In this document: positions 1-7,841 of the stretch, piece after piece
Position numbering within the stretch: position 1 is the stretch's first letter
Layout: every line of letters starts with the position of its first letter
From: JAIBBG01 sp046304755
GTDB lineage: Bacteria > Bacteroidota > Bacteroidia > Flavobacteriales_D > Sanyastnellaceae
Length of the DNA: 15,007 nucleotides
Reading direction: 5' to 3'
Assembly (NCBI GenBank): GCA_046304755.1
Contig: JBKCDO010000301.1
Coordinates: forward strand, 1-15,007
Made by a program: the position numbers and the translations under genes
The notes under the pieces: generated by a model
The model's database searches: none
What the model was told of the DNA's origin: nothing
The model's input: the letters and a program-made list of their open reading frames with translations, nothing else

Positions 1-1
1 A

Positions 2-658
2 TATGTAGGTGCGTTATTCCGCCAGGAAATGACCGACAACGTGCGCCTCGGTGAGAAAATCAAAGGCTACGTGCGCAAGGTCGAAGGCAAAGACATCGTG
101 GTGAGCATGCAACGCGAAGGCATGGAACTGCTCGATGACGCCAAAGTGAAAATCATGAACTACCTTGAGGCCAACGGCGGTTACGTGCGCCTCAACGACG
201 ATACCGATCCCGAGGAAATCAAATTGCGCCTGCACATGTCGAAGAAGACTTTTAAAAAGTCCGCAGGCATGCTCTTCAAAGAAGGCAAAATCCTCCTCAC
301 CAAATTCGGAATCAAAATCAACAAAACAGGCGAAATACCCGAGGAGTGGTCGCAGCACAAGATGCTCGCTGCCGAAGAAGATGACAGCCCCACTCCGATG
401 GACCGTAAGCCAAAGCCTGCCCCCAAACCCAAGGAGGAGGCAGAGTGGGTCGATAAGCCGTTTGTTCCCAAGGCACGTCCAGCGAAGTCAGACGCACCCG
501 CTCGCGCACCCCGACGTGATGATGCCCCTCCACGCGAGCGTGCGCCAAGGAGAGAGGATGCTCCAAGGCAGGATGATGCACCCCGCAGAGAAGCATCGAC
601 GCCCGCACCGGATGATAAAAAGCCTCGCAAAACCCTAACGTTTAAAGGCAAGCAATAA
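2..658 (+). CDS. CvfB-like S1/winged-helix RNA-binding protein (5' end missing)
   Basis: The reading frame is open from the window edge (it begins Y-V-G-A-L-F-R-Q-E) and ends at TAA 656-658, giving 218 visible residues of what is normally a protein of about 280. The visible part starts in the last S1-like beta-barrel (GEKIKGYVRKVEGKDIVVSM). It continues into the C-terminal winged-helix region, with the family hallmark MSKKTFKKSAGMLFKEGKI and a trailing strand ending FGIKI. Family members (CvfB, YitL) bind RNA and affect expression of other genes; the target here cannot be known from sequence. After the domain comes about 100 residues of low-complexity tail, first Lys/Pro/Glu-rich and then imperfect repeats of the A-P-R-R-D-D type, ending K-T-L-T-F-K-G-K-Q. 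Such a tail is not part of the family core and is probably disordered and nucleic-acid-facing. The MBOAT gene follows after 5 bases, so the two are probably co-transcribed. Confidence 0.88.
   Translation, partial: YVGALFRQEMTDNVRLGEKIKGYVRKVEGKDIVVSMQREGMELLDDAKVKIMNYLEANGGYVRLNDDTDPEEIKLRLHMSKKTFKKSAGMLFKEGKILLTKFGIKINKTGEIPEEWSQHKMLAAEEDDSPTPMDRKPKPAPKPKEEAEWVDKPFVPKARPAKSDAPARAPRRDDAPPRERAPRREDAPRQDDAPRREASTPAPDDKKPRKTLTFKGKQ
506..595 (+). repeat. imperfect tandem Arg/Pro/Asp coding repeats in CvfB-like tail
   Basis: Within the C-terminal tail of the CvfB-like protein, short units of the form A-P-R-R-D-D, A-P-R-R-E-D, A-P-R-Q-D-D and A-P-R-R-E-A recur. At DNA level they are diverged copies of roughly 18 bases containing GATGATGC or GAGGATGC. 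The units are in frame and strongly charged (alternating Arg and Asp/Glu), which suggests an intrinsically disordered RNA-contacting extension. The repeats are too degenerate to act as a recombination array. Confidence 0.6.
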
Positions 659-663
659 GCACT

Positions 664-2376
664 ATGGGATGGTCAGACATCACCTCCTTCTTTGCGTTTG
701 ACCCCAAAGCGCCCTTCATTTTTACGGCGCTCAACTTTTGGATTTTCCTGGCCCTGGTGCTGCTGGTCGATGGTTTCATTCACCGCCGCCGTGCCTTGCG
801 TCACACCTTTCTGTTTGTCGCCAGTATTTTCTTTTACTACAAAACAACAGGACTGTTTTTCATCCTGCTGCTGTTCACGGCGATCTGGGATTTTTTAGTC
901 GGAAAAAAAATCTACGTCAAGCGCAACGCCGCCGCCAAGAAGCGCTGGCTGGCCATGAGCATTTTGATGAATCTGGGGGTGCTCTTCTATTTCAAGTACG
1001 CCTATTTCTTTACCGATATCTACAACAGCATGACGGGCAGTCAAGGCACTGTCTTCAACGCGCTGGCCTATTGGAGCAACGGCTTTTTCGGAACACACTT
1101 CGAAGTCGATAAGATCATCCTGCCCATCGGTATTTCGTTTTTCACGTTTCAAAGCATCAGTTACACGGTGGAGGTTTATCGCGGAACCCTAAAACCCGTT
1201 AAGCAATTCTCCGACTTTGCCTTCTTCGTCACCTTCTTCCCACAATTGGTTGCAGGTCCCATTGTGCGCTCGACCGATTTTATTCCGCAACTCTACAAGC
1301 CCTACCAACTCACCAAACACGAGTGGGGACTCGCAGTCTTCTGGATCCTCAACGGCCTGATGAAAAAAATTCTCCTGGCCGATTACCTCGCGGTCAACTT
1401 CATCGATCGTGTTTTTGCCAAGCCGGATTCCTACACGGGCTTCGAAAATCTCATGGCCATTTACGGCTACAGCTTGCAGGTCTATGCCGATTTCTCCGGC
1501 TACACCGACATGGCCATAGGTGTGGCCTTGCTCATGGGTTTTCACCTTACCAAGAATTTCAATTCGCCTTACAAGGCCGTCAACGTGGCCGATTTCTGGC
1601 GCCGCTGGCACATGTCGCTCTCCAATTGGCTGCGCGATTACCTCTACATCCCACTCGGTGGTAACAAGGCGGGGTCGGTCGGAACGTATTTCGCGATGAC
1701 CATCATCGTGTTGGTTGTCGCCGGTTTAGCTTCTTCATGGATGGTGGTTGCCGTAGCTGCGGCAGTGATGGCCATCGCCTTGCTCATCGCGCAATGGGTG
1801 AAGTCCTTCGCCTCGTGGCTGACCACCAACCTCAACCTCATGATTACGATGATCGTGGGCGGCTTGTGGCATGGCGCAAGTTGGAACTTCATCATCTGGG
1901 GCGCGCTCAACGGTTTCGCGTTGGTGTTTTACAAGCTGTGGAAGAAAATCAGTCCCTGGGAGAACCATAAAGACAAATGGTGGGTGCGCGGATGGGCTAT
2001 TTTCCTGACCTTCTCGTTCATCACCCTCACGCGGGTGTGGTTCCGCGCCGGAAGTAACACATCCTGGACAGGCCTCAACGAAGAGCACGACATCTGGAGC
2101 GAGTTCCTTTCAGCCACCAGCATGCTTGAACAAATCTTCTTTCACATGGATTGGTCGGTGGCGCCTGATGTATTGTGGGGCTATGCGAATGTGTTTCTCG
2201 TATTCGCGCTGGGTATGATCATCCATTGGCTTCCGGCATCATGGAAAGAAAACTACCGTGCACGCTTTGCATCACTGCCCATACCGGCCATTGCGGTCAT
2301 ATCGCTGGGCGTGATTTTCTTCGCGTATCAGGTCATGTCGGCCGATATGCATCCTTTTATCTATTTCCAGTTTTAA
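664..2376 (+). CDS. MBOAT-family membrane O-acyltransferase (AlgI/PatA-like)
   Basis: A 570-residue polytopic membrane protein of the AlgI/PatA/DltB branch of the membrane-bound O-acyltransferases. These enzymes move acyl (often acetyl) groups from the cytoplasmic side onto extracytoplasmic polysaccharides or similar acceptors. Visible family marks are FFPQLVAGPI (residues 191-200), YADFSGYTDMAIG (274-286), FWRRWHMSLSNWLRDYLYIP (311-330, conserved His316), and GGLWHGASWNFIIWG (399-413) carrying the invariant catalytic-type His403. Between the PLGG motif (about 330-333) and the WHGA motif lies an unusually long hydrophobic stretch (about 341-390); family members such as AlgI normally have only a short linker. 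The ATG at 664 gives a normal N-terminal membrane segment. The gene follows the CvfB-like gene by 5 bases. No AlgJ/AlgX/SGNH-type partner lies nearby, so the acyl acceptor is unknown. Family call is sure; substrate is not. Confidence 0.93.
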   Translation: MGWSDITSFFAFDPKAPFIFTALNFWIFLALVLLVDGFIHRRRALRHTFLFVASIFFYYKTTGLFFILLLFTAIWDFLVGKKIYVKRNAAAKKRWLAMSILMNLGVLFYFKYAYFFTDIYNSMTGSQGTVFNALAYWSNGFFGTHFEVDKIILPIGISFFTFQSISYTVEVYRGTLKPVKQFSDFAFFVTFFPQLVAGPIVRSTDFIPQLYKPYQLTKHEWGLAVFWILNGLMKKILLADYLAVNFIDRVFAKPDSYTGFENLMAIYGYSLQVYADFSGYTDMAIGVALLMGFHLTKNFNSPYKAVNVADFWRRWHMSLSNWLRDYLYIPLGGNKAGSVGTYFAMTIIVLVVAGLASSWMVVAVAAAVMAIALLIAQWVKSFASWLTTNLNLMITMIVGGLWHGASWNFIIWGALNGFALVFYKLWKKISPWENHKDKWWVRGWAIFLTFSFITLTRVWFRAGSNTSWTGLNEEHDIWSEFLSATSMLEQIFFHMDWSVAPDVLWGYANVFLVFALGMIIHWLPASWKENYRARFASLPIPAIAVISLGVIFFAYQVMSADMHPFIYFQF

Positions 2377-2412
2377 GCGGCATTTTTCCGCGTCCTGTAT
2401 AGCTTTTGATTC

Positions 2413-2421
2413 TATTTTTGC
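2413..2421 (+). promoter_or_regulatory. candidate Bacteroidota -7 box upstream of the aminotransferase
   Basis: The 90-base gap before the aminotransferase contains TATTTTTGC, an exact match to the Bacteroidota -7 consensus TAnnTTTGC, about 45 bases before the ATG. No clean TTTG -33 element sits about 20 bases upstream; only a T-run is present at 2383-2387. The site is plausible as the start of the 2467-8642 transcription unit but is only half of a full promoter. Confidence 0.4.
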
Positions 2422-2466
2422 TCTCCGCCTGCCACAATAATTGGTCTGCGGAACAACCATTACACT

Positions 2467-3681
2467 ATGCAGCAAACGCAGACGAAACCGGGCAATGTAT
2501 CCCATCTTCTTAGTCAGCTCAACGAGTCGGCCACGCTGGCCATGGCGCGCTTGAGCCGCGAATTGGCGCAGCAAGGCCATCCGATTGTGAGCCTTTCATT
2601 GGGCGAACCCGATTTCAATACGCCGGAGTTTATCAAGGATGCCGCTAAGAAGGCGCTCGATGAAAACATCACCCACTACCCACCGGTGAATGGTATCCCG
2701 GAAGTACGCAAAGCCATAGCTGAAAAATTTCAGCGCGACAATGGTCTTCCATACACTGCCGATCAAATCGTGGTGTCAACAGGAGCCAAGCAGGCCATCG
2801 CTAATACTATTTATGCTTTGGTGAATCCGGGCGATGAGGTCATCATGCCAAGCCCGTTTTGGGTGAGTTATGCTGAAATGGTGCGTCTGGTCGGCGGCAT
2901 TCCCGTATTGCTGCCTGCGCCCGTTGAACAGGATTTTAAAATTACTGCGGCGCAACTTGAAAAGGCGATCAATGATAAAACGAAGTTGATCATTTATTCA
3001 TCACCGTGTAATCCCACGGGTTCGGTGTATAGTCGCAGCGAACTGGAAGCCTTTGCCGAGGTTATCCTGCGTAAAGAGGAGCTCTACGTCATCAGCGATG
3101 AGATTTACGAGCACATCAACTTCAGCGGAAAAACGGCGAGCATCGCCGCTATTCCGGGCATGATGGACCGCACCATTACGGTGAACGGCGTGTCGAAAGC
3201 CTTCGCTATGACAGGCTGGCGTATTGGTTTCATCGGTGCACCAAAATGGATTGCCGATGCCTGCAACAAAATGCAAGGACAAATCACCAGCGGTGCCAAC
3301 AGCATTGCGCAAATGGCTACTAAAGCGGCGATGGAAGCCGATCCTGAAGTCATTGCTCCGATGATTGAAACCTTCCGCAAGCGCCGTGATCTGGTATATA
3401 CGCTTTTGAGCGAAATCCCCGGATTGAAAATCAATAAACCCGAAGGCGCGTTTTATTTCTTCCCCGATGTGTCTTCGTATTTCGGCAAACGCAACGGCGA
3501 TGATGTCATTCACAACGCCACTGATTTGTCGATGTACTTGCTCAAGACCGAACACGTTGCGCTCGTTACCGGTGACGCTTTTGGTGATCCCAATTGCATT
3601 CGCATCAGCTATGCAACAGCGGAAGAAACGTTGAAGGAAGCATTGAAGCGCATTGCCCGCGGACTGGCAACATTGAAATAG
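2467..3681 (+). CDS. pyridoxal-phosphate aspartate aminotransferase (class I, Ib-type)
   Basis: This 404-residue fold-type I aminotransferase most resembles subgroup Ib aspartate aminotransferases, which interconvert aspartate plus 2-oxoglutarate and oxaloacetate plus glutamate in the cytoplasm; related enzymes also use prephenate. Visible marks are LSLGEPDFNTP (residues 44-53), YPPVNG (71-76), the SSPCNPTG loop with cofactor-contacting Asn182, SDEIYEH with Asp211 and Tyr214, and SKAFAMTGWRIGF with the Schiff-base Lys244. CIRISYA carries Arg379, which binds the substrate carboxylate. Length is normal. About eight extra residues (Q-Q-T-Q-T-K-P-G) precede the usual S-H-L-L start, but no other start codon fits better. 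It is separated by 90 bases from the MBOAT gene and by only 10 bases from the kinase gene downstream, so it probably heads a polycistronic unit. Exact amino-acid specificity cannot be read from the sequence. Confidence 0.93.
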   Translation: MQQTQTKPGNVSHLLSQLNESATLAMARLSRELAQQGHPIVSLSLGEPDFNTPEFIKDAAKKALDENITHYPPVNGIPEVRKAIAEKFQRDNGLPYTADQIVVSTGAKQAIANTIYALVNPGDEVIMPSPFWVSYAEMVRLVGGIPVLLPAPVEQDFKITAAQLEKAINDKTKLIIYSSPCNPTGSVYSRSELEAFAEVILRKEELYVISDEIYEHINFSGKTASIAAIPGMMDRTITVNGVSKAFAMTGWRIGFIGAPKWIADACNKMQGQITSGANSIAQMATKAAMEADPEVIAPMIETFRKRRDLVYTLLSEIPGLKINKPEGAFYFFPDVSSYFGKRNGDDVIHNATDLSMYLLKTEHVALVTGDAFGDPNCIRISYATAEETLKEALKRIARGLATLK

Positions 3682-3691
3682 TTTTCTATCG

Positions 3692-4705
3692 ATGACAACA
3701 AACGAGATCAACGCACTCTTTGAAAAGTTCAACACACTCACTGCTTTGATTGTGGGTGATGTCATGATTGACGCTTACTACTGGGGAAAGGTGGAGCGCA
3801 TTTCACCGGAGGCGCCTGTGCCGATTGTGCAAGTGCAGCAGCGCGAGAATCGTTTGGGCGGCGCCGCTAACGTGGCGTTAAACGTGAAGATGCTCGGCGC
3901 AAAGGCCATCATTGCATCGGTCGTTGGTGATGGCACAAAAGGCGATGTGTTTCGTTCTACGTTGAAGGAAAACGGTTTTACTACTGAAGGCATCATAGAT
4001 TCTCCTGAACGCATGACCACGGTGAAAACCCGCGTCATTAGCCAAGGCCATCATCTGCTGCGCATCGATGAAGAAAATACCAATCCGCTTTCTTCCACCG
4101 ATGAACGTCATCTGTTGGATTGCATTCGTACTATCCTCGAGCGTCAAAAAATTGATGTCATCATATTCGAAGATTACAACAAGGGCGTGCTCACCGAAAA
4201 GGTCATCGCGCAAGTGCTGACCTGGGCCAATGAGCGTTCCATTCCAACTGCCGTTGATCCCAAGAAGGAGAATTTCTTTGCCTATAACGGCGCCTCCCTT
4301 TTCAAACCGAATCTCAAAGAATTGCGGGAAGGTGTGAAGATGGAGTTTGATAAAAATGATTTCAAAGCGCTTCAAAGTGCCATCCTCAAACTGGAAGCTT
4401 CCCTGAAGAATGACGTGACCATGGTGACGCTTTCTGAACTGGGAGTTGCTACCAAGACCGCCGACGGTTTTCATCACGAGAAGGCGCATCCGCGCGAAAT
4501 CCTGGATGTAAGCGGTGCCGGTGATACTGTAATTAGCGTAGCCGCATTGGCGATGGCTGCAGGCGCTGAACCTACAACCTACACTGCCCTTGCGAATATC
4601 GCCGGAGGATTGGTATGTGAGAAGGTGGGCGTTGTGCCCATTGACAAGGAGTTGCTACGCGCAGAGGCGTTGACGAAAATGATTGACGAACAAATCGTGC
4701 TCTAA
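3692..4705 (+). CDS. PfkB-family kinase, heptose-7-phosphate kinase type (RfaE1/HldE N-domain)
   Basis: A 337-residue ribokinase/PfkB-fold sugar kinase that most resembles the kinase half of HldE (RfaE domain I). That enzyme phosphorylates D-glycero-D-manno-heptose 7-phosphate at C1 during ADP-heptose synthesis for LPS inner core. Supporting motifs are VGDVMIDAYYWGKVERISPE (residues 21-40), VPIVQV followed by RLGGAANVALNVKMLGA (54-70), the central EDYNKGVLT (160-168), and the C-terminal DVSGAGDTV (272-280), which holds the anion-hole GAGD and catalytic Asp278. The protein stops after the kinase domain, so the cytidylyltransferase (RfaE2) half of bifunctional HldE is absent and would have to be encoded elsewhere. 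It lies 10 bases after the aminotransferase and 15 bases before ubiE. A related sugar kinase with another substrate cannot be excluded. Confidence 0.87.
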   Translation: MTTNEINALFEKFNTLTALIVGDVMIDAYYWGKVERISPEAPVPIVQVQQRENRLGGAANVALNVKMLGAKAIIASVVGDGTKGDVFRSTLKENGFTTEGIIDSPERMTTVKTRVISQGHHLLRIDEENTNPLSSTDERHLLDCIRTILERQKIDVIIFEDYNKGVLTEKVIAQVLTWANERSIPTAVDPKKENFFAYNGASLFKPNLKELREGVKMEFDKNDFKALQSAILKLEASLKNDVTMVTLSELGVATKTADGFHHEKAHPREILDVSGAGDTVISVAALAMAAGAEPTTYTALANIAGGLVCEKVGVVPIDKELLRAEALTKMIDEQIVL

Positions 4706-4720
4706 TTCTGTTTATCGAGC

Positions 4721-5449
4721 GTGCAAGAAGTAAAACCGTATTCAGCCCAGGGAGAAAAGAAGCAGCAGGTGGCTGAGATGTTCAACAACATCTCTCATTC
4801 TTACGACTTCCTCAATCACTTTTTTTCACTCGGCATCGATGTGTTGTGGCGCAAGAAAGCCATTCGAATTCTCAAGAAAAAAAATCCGAAGCTTATTCTG
4901 GATGTCGCCACCGGCACAGCCGATTTCGCCATTGAAGCCATTCGCATGAAAATGCCCGATGCCAAAGTGGTTGGCGTGGACATTAGCGCCGGTATGCTGG
5001 AGGTTGGTCGCAAGAAAATCGCCAAGCGCGGTATGGGCGACCAAATTGTTTTGCAACTGGCGGACTCCGAGAATTTACCTTTTAGCGATCATCATTTCGA
5101 TGCGTTCACGGTCGCTTTCGGGGTGCGCAATTTTCAAAACTTGAGCAAGGGAATGAGTGAAATGCTGCGCGTGTTGAAGCCCGGTGGAACGGGCATCATC
5201 ATCGAGTTTTCACGTCCAACGAAGTTCCCGATCAAGCAACTCTTCACGTTTTATTTCAAATACATCATGCCCGGTATTGGTAAGCTGGTTTCCAAGGATA
5301 GCCGCGCTTACACCTATTTACCGGAATCCGTGGATGCTTTTCCTGCGGGAAAGAAATTCACCGATCTCATGGAAAGTCTCGGTTATAAGGATTGCCAGTG
5401 CATTCCCCTCAGCGGCGGAATTGCCAGTATTTACATCGGCGTAAAATGA
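4721..5449 (+). CDS. ubiE: UbiE/MenG demethylmenaquinone C-methyltransferase
   Basis: This 242-residue class I SAM methyltransferase matches UbiE/MenG, which methylates demethylmenaquinone to menaquinone; Bacteroidota generally use menaquinone, so that is the likely substrate. Visible marks are the N-terminal VAEMFNNISHSYDFLNH (residues 17-33), SAM-binding motif I DVATGTADFA (61-70), GVDISAGML (85-93), RVLKPGG (150-156) and the signature YTYLPESVDAFP (197-208). The start is GTG at 4721: an in-frame TAA (4703-4705, the stop of the kinase gene) closes the frame upstream. The first internal ATG (residue 20) would cut into conserved sequence, so GTG is the only sensible start. The stop codon overlaps the aroA start as ATGA, which indicates translational coupling. 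Confidence 0.94.
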   Translation: MQEVKPYSAQGEKKQQVAEMFNNISHSYDFLNHFFSLGIDVLWRKKAIRILKKKNPKLILDVATGTADFAIEAIRMKMPDAKVVGVDISAGMLEVGRKKIAKRGMGDQIVLQLADSENLPFSDHHFDAFTVAFGVRNFQNLSKGMSEMLRVLKPGGTGIIIEFSRPTKFPIKQLFTFYFKYIMPGIGKLVSKDSRAYTYLPESVDAFPAGKKFTDLMESLGYKDCQCIPLSGGIASIYIGVK

Positions 5450-6729
5450 AGGTAGAAGCCTTGCCATCCGTTCTCTCGGGCAGGGTTGCGGCGCCCGGCA
5501 GCAAGAGTGATGCGCAGCGCATTGTGGCGTGTGCGTTGCTTTCCAAAGGCACCACCACCATTCGTTCATTTCCGAATAGCGACGATTGCAATGCCGCGTT
5601 GCAAGTGGCCCAGGATCTTGGTGCTGTGATCACACGCACAGGCAACACAGTGGAAATTAAGGGCGGCTTTCCGCACGCATTTGCCTCCGGGATTCGCAAC
5701 CCGAAAGAAATGATTGATTGCGGTGAATCAGGTCTTGCCTCGCGCATGTTCCTGTCGATTGCGGCGTTGTATGAGCAGCCCATCACCGTGAAAGGTCATG
5801 CTACCTTACTAGGTCGACCATTCGATGATCTCATTGAAGCATTGAGCAGCGCCGGTGTGAGCGTGCAAAGTGATGAAGGCTGTCTACCCATCACGGTTTG
5901 TGGCCCACTGCACGGCGGTACAATAACCTTGAATGCATCCGTCTCTTCGCAATACCTGACGGGCTTGCTGATAGCGGCCTCGCGCGCATCCGATCCGATT
6001 ACGGTGAAGGCGGTGGATTTGAAAAGCAAGCCTTATGTCGGTTTAACGATTCAAATTCTGCAGCGGTTTGGAGTGGATATCACCCATGATACCGCGTTCA
6101 CTGAGTTTCATATCAAGCCTAAGGCGATTAGCGGCATCGACATCACCGTGCCCGGCGATTGGAGCGGCGCTGCTTTTCTGCTGGTAGCAGGGGCGCTGTG
6201 TGCAGAGCAAGGTGTGACGGTCGATAACCTCGATGCGCAATCCGCTCAAGCAGATCGGGTGATTTTGGATGTGCTAAAATTGGCGGGCGTGCGATTCAGA
6301 ATTCAGGACTCAAGCATCACCGTATGGGAGTCGGAGATTCAGGCCTTCGAATTTGATGCAACGGATTGTCCCGATTTGTTTCCACCACTGGCGGTACTCG
6401 CTGCGTTTGCCAACGGAGTTTGCGTGATCAAAGGTGCAAGCCGACTGACGCACAAAGAGAGCAACCGCGCTAAGGTGATCCAACAAGAATTTGCCAAGGC
6501 CAATGTGCGCATCGTCGTGCGCGATGATGAGATGAAGATTTATCCATCTGCGGTGCGCCGCGCCGAGATGCTTTCACACCGCGATCATCGCATCGCAATG
6601 GCGGCAACCGTAATGGGATTGGCGGGAGATCACATGACTGTCAAAAACGCAGAGGTGGTATCCAAATCATTTCCCGAATTCTATCACTGCCTGGAAGCCC
6701 TGAATGCGCGCCTGCAAATCGCCGGCTGA
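5446..6729 (+). CDS. aroA: 3-phosphoshikimate 1-carboxyvinyltransferase (EPSP synthase)
   Basis: A 427-residue EPSP synthase, the sixth step of the shikimate pathway, joining shikimate-3-phosphate and phosphoenolpyruvate. Motifs seen are PGSKSDAQR with Lys20 and Ser21, DCGESGLASRM (91-101), LGRPFDDL with Arg124, SSQYLTGLL (167-175), DWSGAAF (238-244), DCPDLFPPLA with catalytic-type Asp310, RLTHKESNR with Lys337 and Glu338, and SHRDHRIAMAA (377-387). The frame is open further upstream (possible start 5392). The ATG at 5446 was chosen because it overlaps the ubiE stop as ATGA and gives the normal length and N-terminus; the upstream extension lies wholly inside ubiE and looks unlike any EPSP synthase. 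In the loop corresponding to E. coli residues 94-101 the Gly96 equivalent is kept, but Leu and Met replace Thr97 and Pro101. Confidence 0.94.
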   Translation: MKVEALPSVLSGRVAAPGSKSDAQRIVACALLSKGTTTIRSFPNSDDCNAALQVAQDLGAVITRTGNTVEIKGGFPHAFASGIRNPKEMIDCGESGLASRMFLSIAALYEQPITVKGHATLLGRPFDDLIEALSSAGVSVQSDEGCLPITVCGPLHGGTITLNASVSSQYLTGLLIAASRASDPITVKAVDLKSKPYVGLTIQILQRFGVDITHDTAFTEFHIKPKAISGIDITVPGDWSGAAFLLVAGALCAEQGVTVDNLDAQSAQADRVILDVLKLAGVRFRIQDSSITVWESEIQAFEFDATDCPDLFPPLAVLAAFANGVCVIKGASRLTHKESNRAKVIQQEFAKANVRIVVRDDEMKIYPSAVRRAEMLSHRDHRIAMAATVMGLAGDHMTVKNAEVVSKSFPEFYHCLEALNARLQIAG

Positions 6730-6796
6730 TTTCGGGTAAATCATGTTTCAACGGTATATTCGCCCAAGGAACGAACTACGTTCTCTGCTTCGCACC

Positions 6797-7828
6797 ATGC
6801 AATTTTCTGCAGCACAAATCGCCGGTATGCTTCAAGGTGAAATTGTCGGGAACCCTGACGTCACCGTAGCATCCCTTTCCAAGATCGAAGAGGGAAAGCC
6901 AGGCACTCTGACGTTCCTTTCAAATCCCAAGTATACCGAATACATCTACACCACCGAAGCGTCGATTGCGATCGTTTCGGCGGAATTCAAACCCGAGCAA
7001 ACATTGCCGGCCGCGTTGACATTGATTAAAGTGGCCGATCCGTATGCCTGTTTTGCCAAATTGTTGGAAGCGTATAATCAATTGCGACAGCCGGCAGCGG
7101 GCATCAGCGATAAGGCGCATGTGTCAGCCACAGCTTCCGTAGGAACTGATGTTTACCTGGGTGAATTTGTGTTCATCGGTGAACGTGCCTCGATTGGCAA
7201 AGGATGCAAGATCTATCCGCACGTCTACATTGGCGACGGCGTGAAAGTAGGCGATGGCACAACGCTGCATCCCGGTGTGAGAATTTATGCCGATTGCATC
7301 GTGGGGAATCAATGCACGGTTCACAGCGGCGTAATCATCGGTGGCGACGGTTTCGGCTTTGCTCCCAACGCGGAGAACAACTATGCGAAGGTTCCACAGA
7401 TTGGCAATGTGATTATTGAGGACCATGTCGAAATCGGCTCCAACACAACCATTGATCGCGCCACACTGGGCTCCACCATTATTCGAAAAGGTGTGAAGCT
7501 GGATAACCTTATTCAGGTTGCACACAATGTGGAGATTGGCGAAAACACGGTCATCGCCGCGCAAACAGGCATAGCGGGTTCCACGAAAATTGGACGCGAT
7601 TGCATGATTGGCGGACAGGTTGGAATCGTCGGGCACATTACTATCGCTGACGGAACGAAGATCGCCGCACAAAGCGGGATTGCCCATAGTATTAAAGACA
7701 ACGGCACCATCGTGCAAGGCTCACCGGCCTTTGCTATCATGGAGTACAAGAAGTCATACATTGGTTTCATGAAATTGCCGGAGCTCATGAAGCAGCTCGA
7801 CCTCATCAAGAAGAAACTCGACCTCTAG
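6797..7828 (+). CDS. lpxD: UDP-3-O-acylglucosamine N-acyltransferase
   Basis: The third enzyme of lipid A synthesis, which adds the N-linked hydroxyacyl chain to UDP-3-O-acylglucosamine using acyl-ACP in the cytoplasm. The 343-residue product has the LpxD N-terminal domain (AAQIAGMLQGEIVGNPDV, SKIEEGKPGTLTFLSNPKY). A long left-handed beta-helix of hexapeptide repeats follows (residues about 105-300), with GGDGFGF (182-188). The catalytic-type His243 sits in NLIQVAHNVEIGENT and a second His280 in GIVGH, matching the two active-site histidines of E. coli LpxD. A C-terminal helical segment (LPELMKQLDLIKKKLDL) closes the protein. A longer frame could start at ATG 6743, but those 18 residues do not resemble LpxD N-termini; the ATG at 6797 gives the typical start. 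It follows aroA by 67 bases and precedes the methyltransferase by 13. Confidence 0.95.
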   Translation: MQFSAAQIAGMLQGEIVGNPDVTVASLSKIEEGKPGTLTFLSNPKYTEYIYTTEASIAIVSAEFKPEQTLPAALTLIKVADPYACFAKLLEAYNQLRQPAAGISDKAHVSATASVGTDVYLGEFVFIGERASIGKGCKIYPHVYIGDGVKVGDGTTLHPGVRIYADCIVGNQCTVHSGVIIGGDGFGFAPNAENNYAKVPQIGNVIIEDHVEIGSNTTIDRATLGSTIIRKGVKLDNLIQVAHNVEIGENTVIAAQTGIAGSTKIGRDCMIGGQVGIVGHITIADGTKIAAQSGIAHSIKDNGTIVQGSPAFAIMEYKKSYIGFMKLPELMKQLDLIKKKLDL

Positions 7829-7841
7829 TTCATACACGCGC

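Noticed and set aside
2377..2391. GCGG / CCGC inverted repeat just after the MBOAT stop codon
   Set aside because: A four-pair stem with a 7-base loop; the T-run lies in the loop rather than after the stem, so it does not look like a functional terminator.
3001..3765. 254-residue open frame on the minus strand over the aminotransferase 3' end
   Set aside because: It overlaps the well-supported aminotransferase and the start of the kinase gene; its translation is unlike any known protein and it has no promoter or context.
5392..5445. Upstream in-frame start for aroA giving 18 extra residues
   Set aside because: These codons overlap ubiE in another frame and encode an Arg/Gln/His-rich stretch unlike EPSP synthases; the ATGA overlap start at 5446 gives a normal protein.
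6730..6762. Promoter-like pair before lpxD (TTTC, 21 bases, TATATTCG)
   Set aside because: Both boxes carry a mismatch to the Bacteroidota consensus, and lpxD can be served by the upstream transcript. Not strong enough to annotate.
6743..6796. 18-residue N-terminal extension of LpxD from ATG 6743
   Set aside because: The Arg-rich extension does not resemble LpxD N-termini, while ATG 6797 gives the usual start (M-Q-F-S-A-A-Q-I-A). It is more likely leader sequence.
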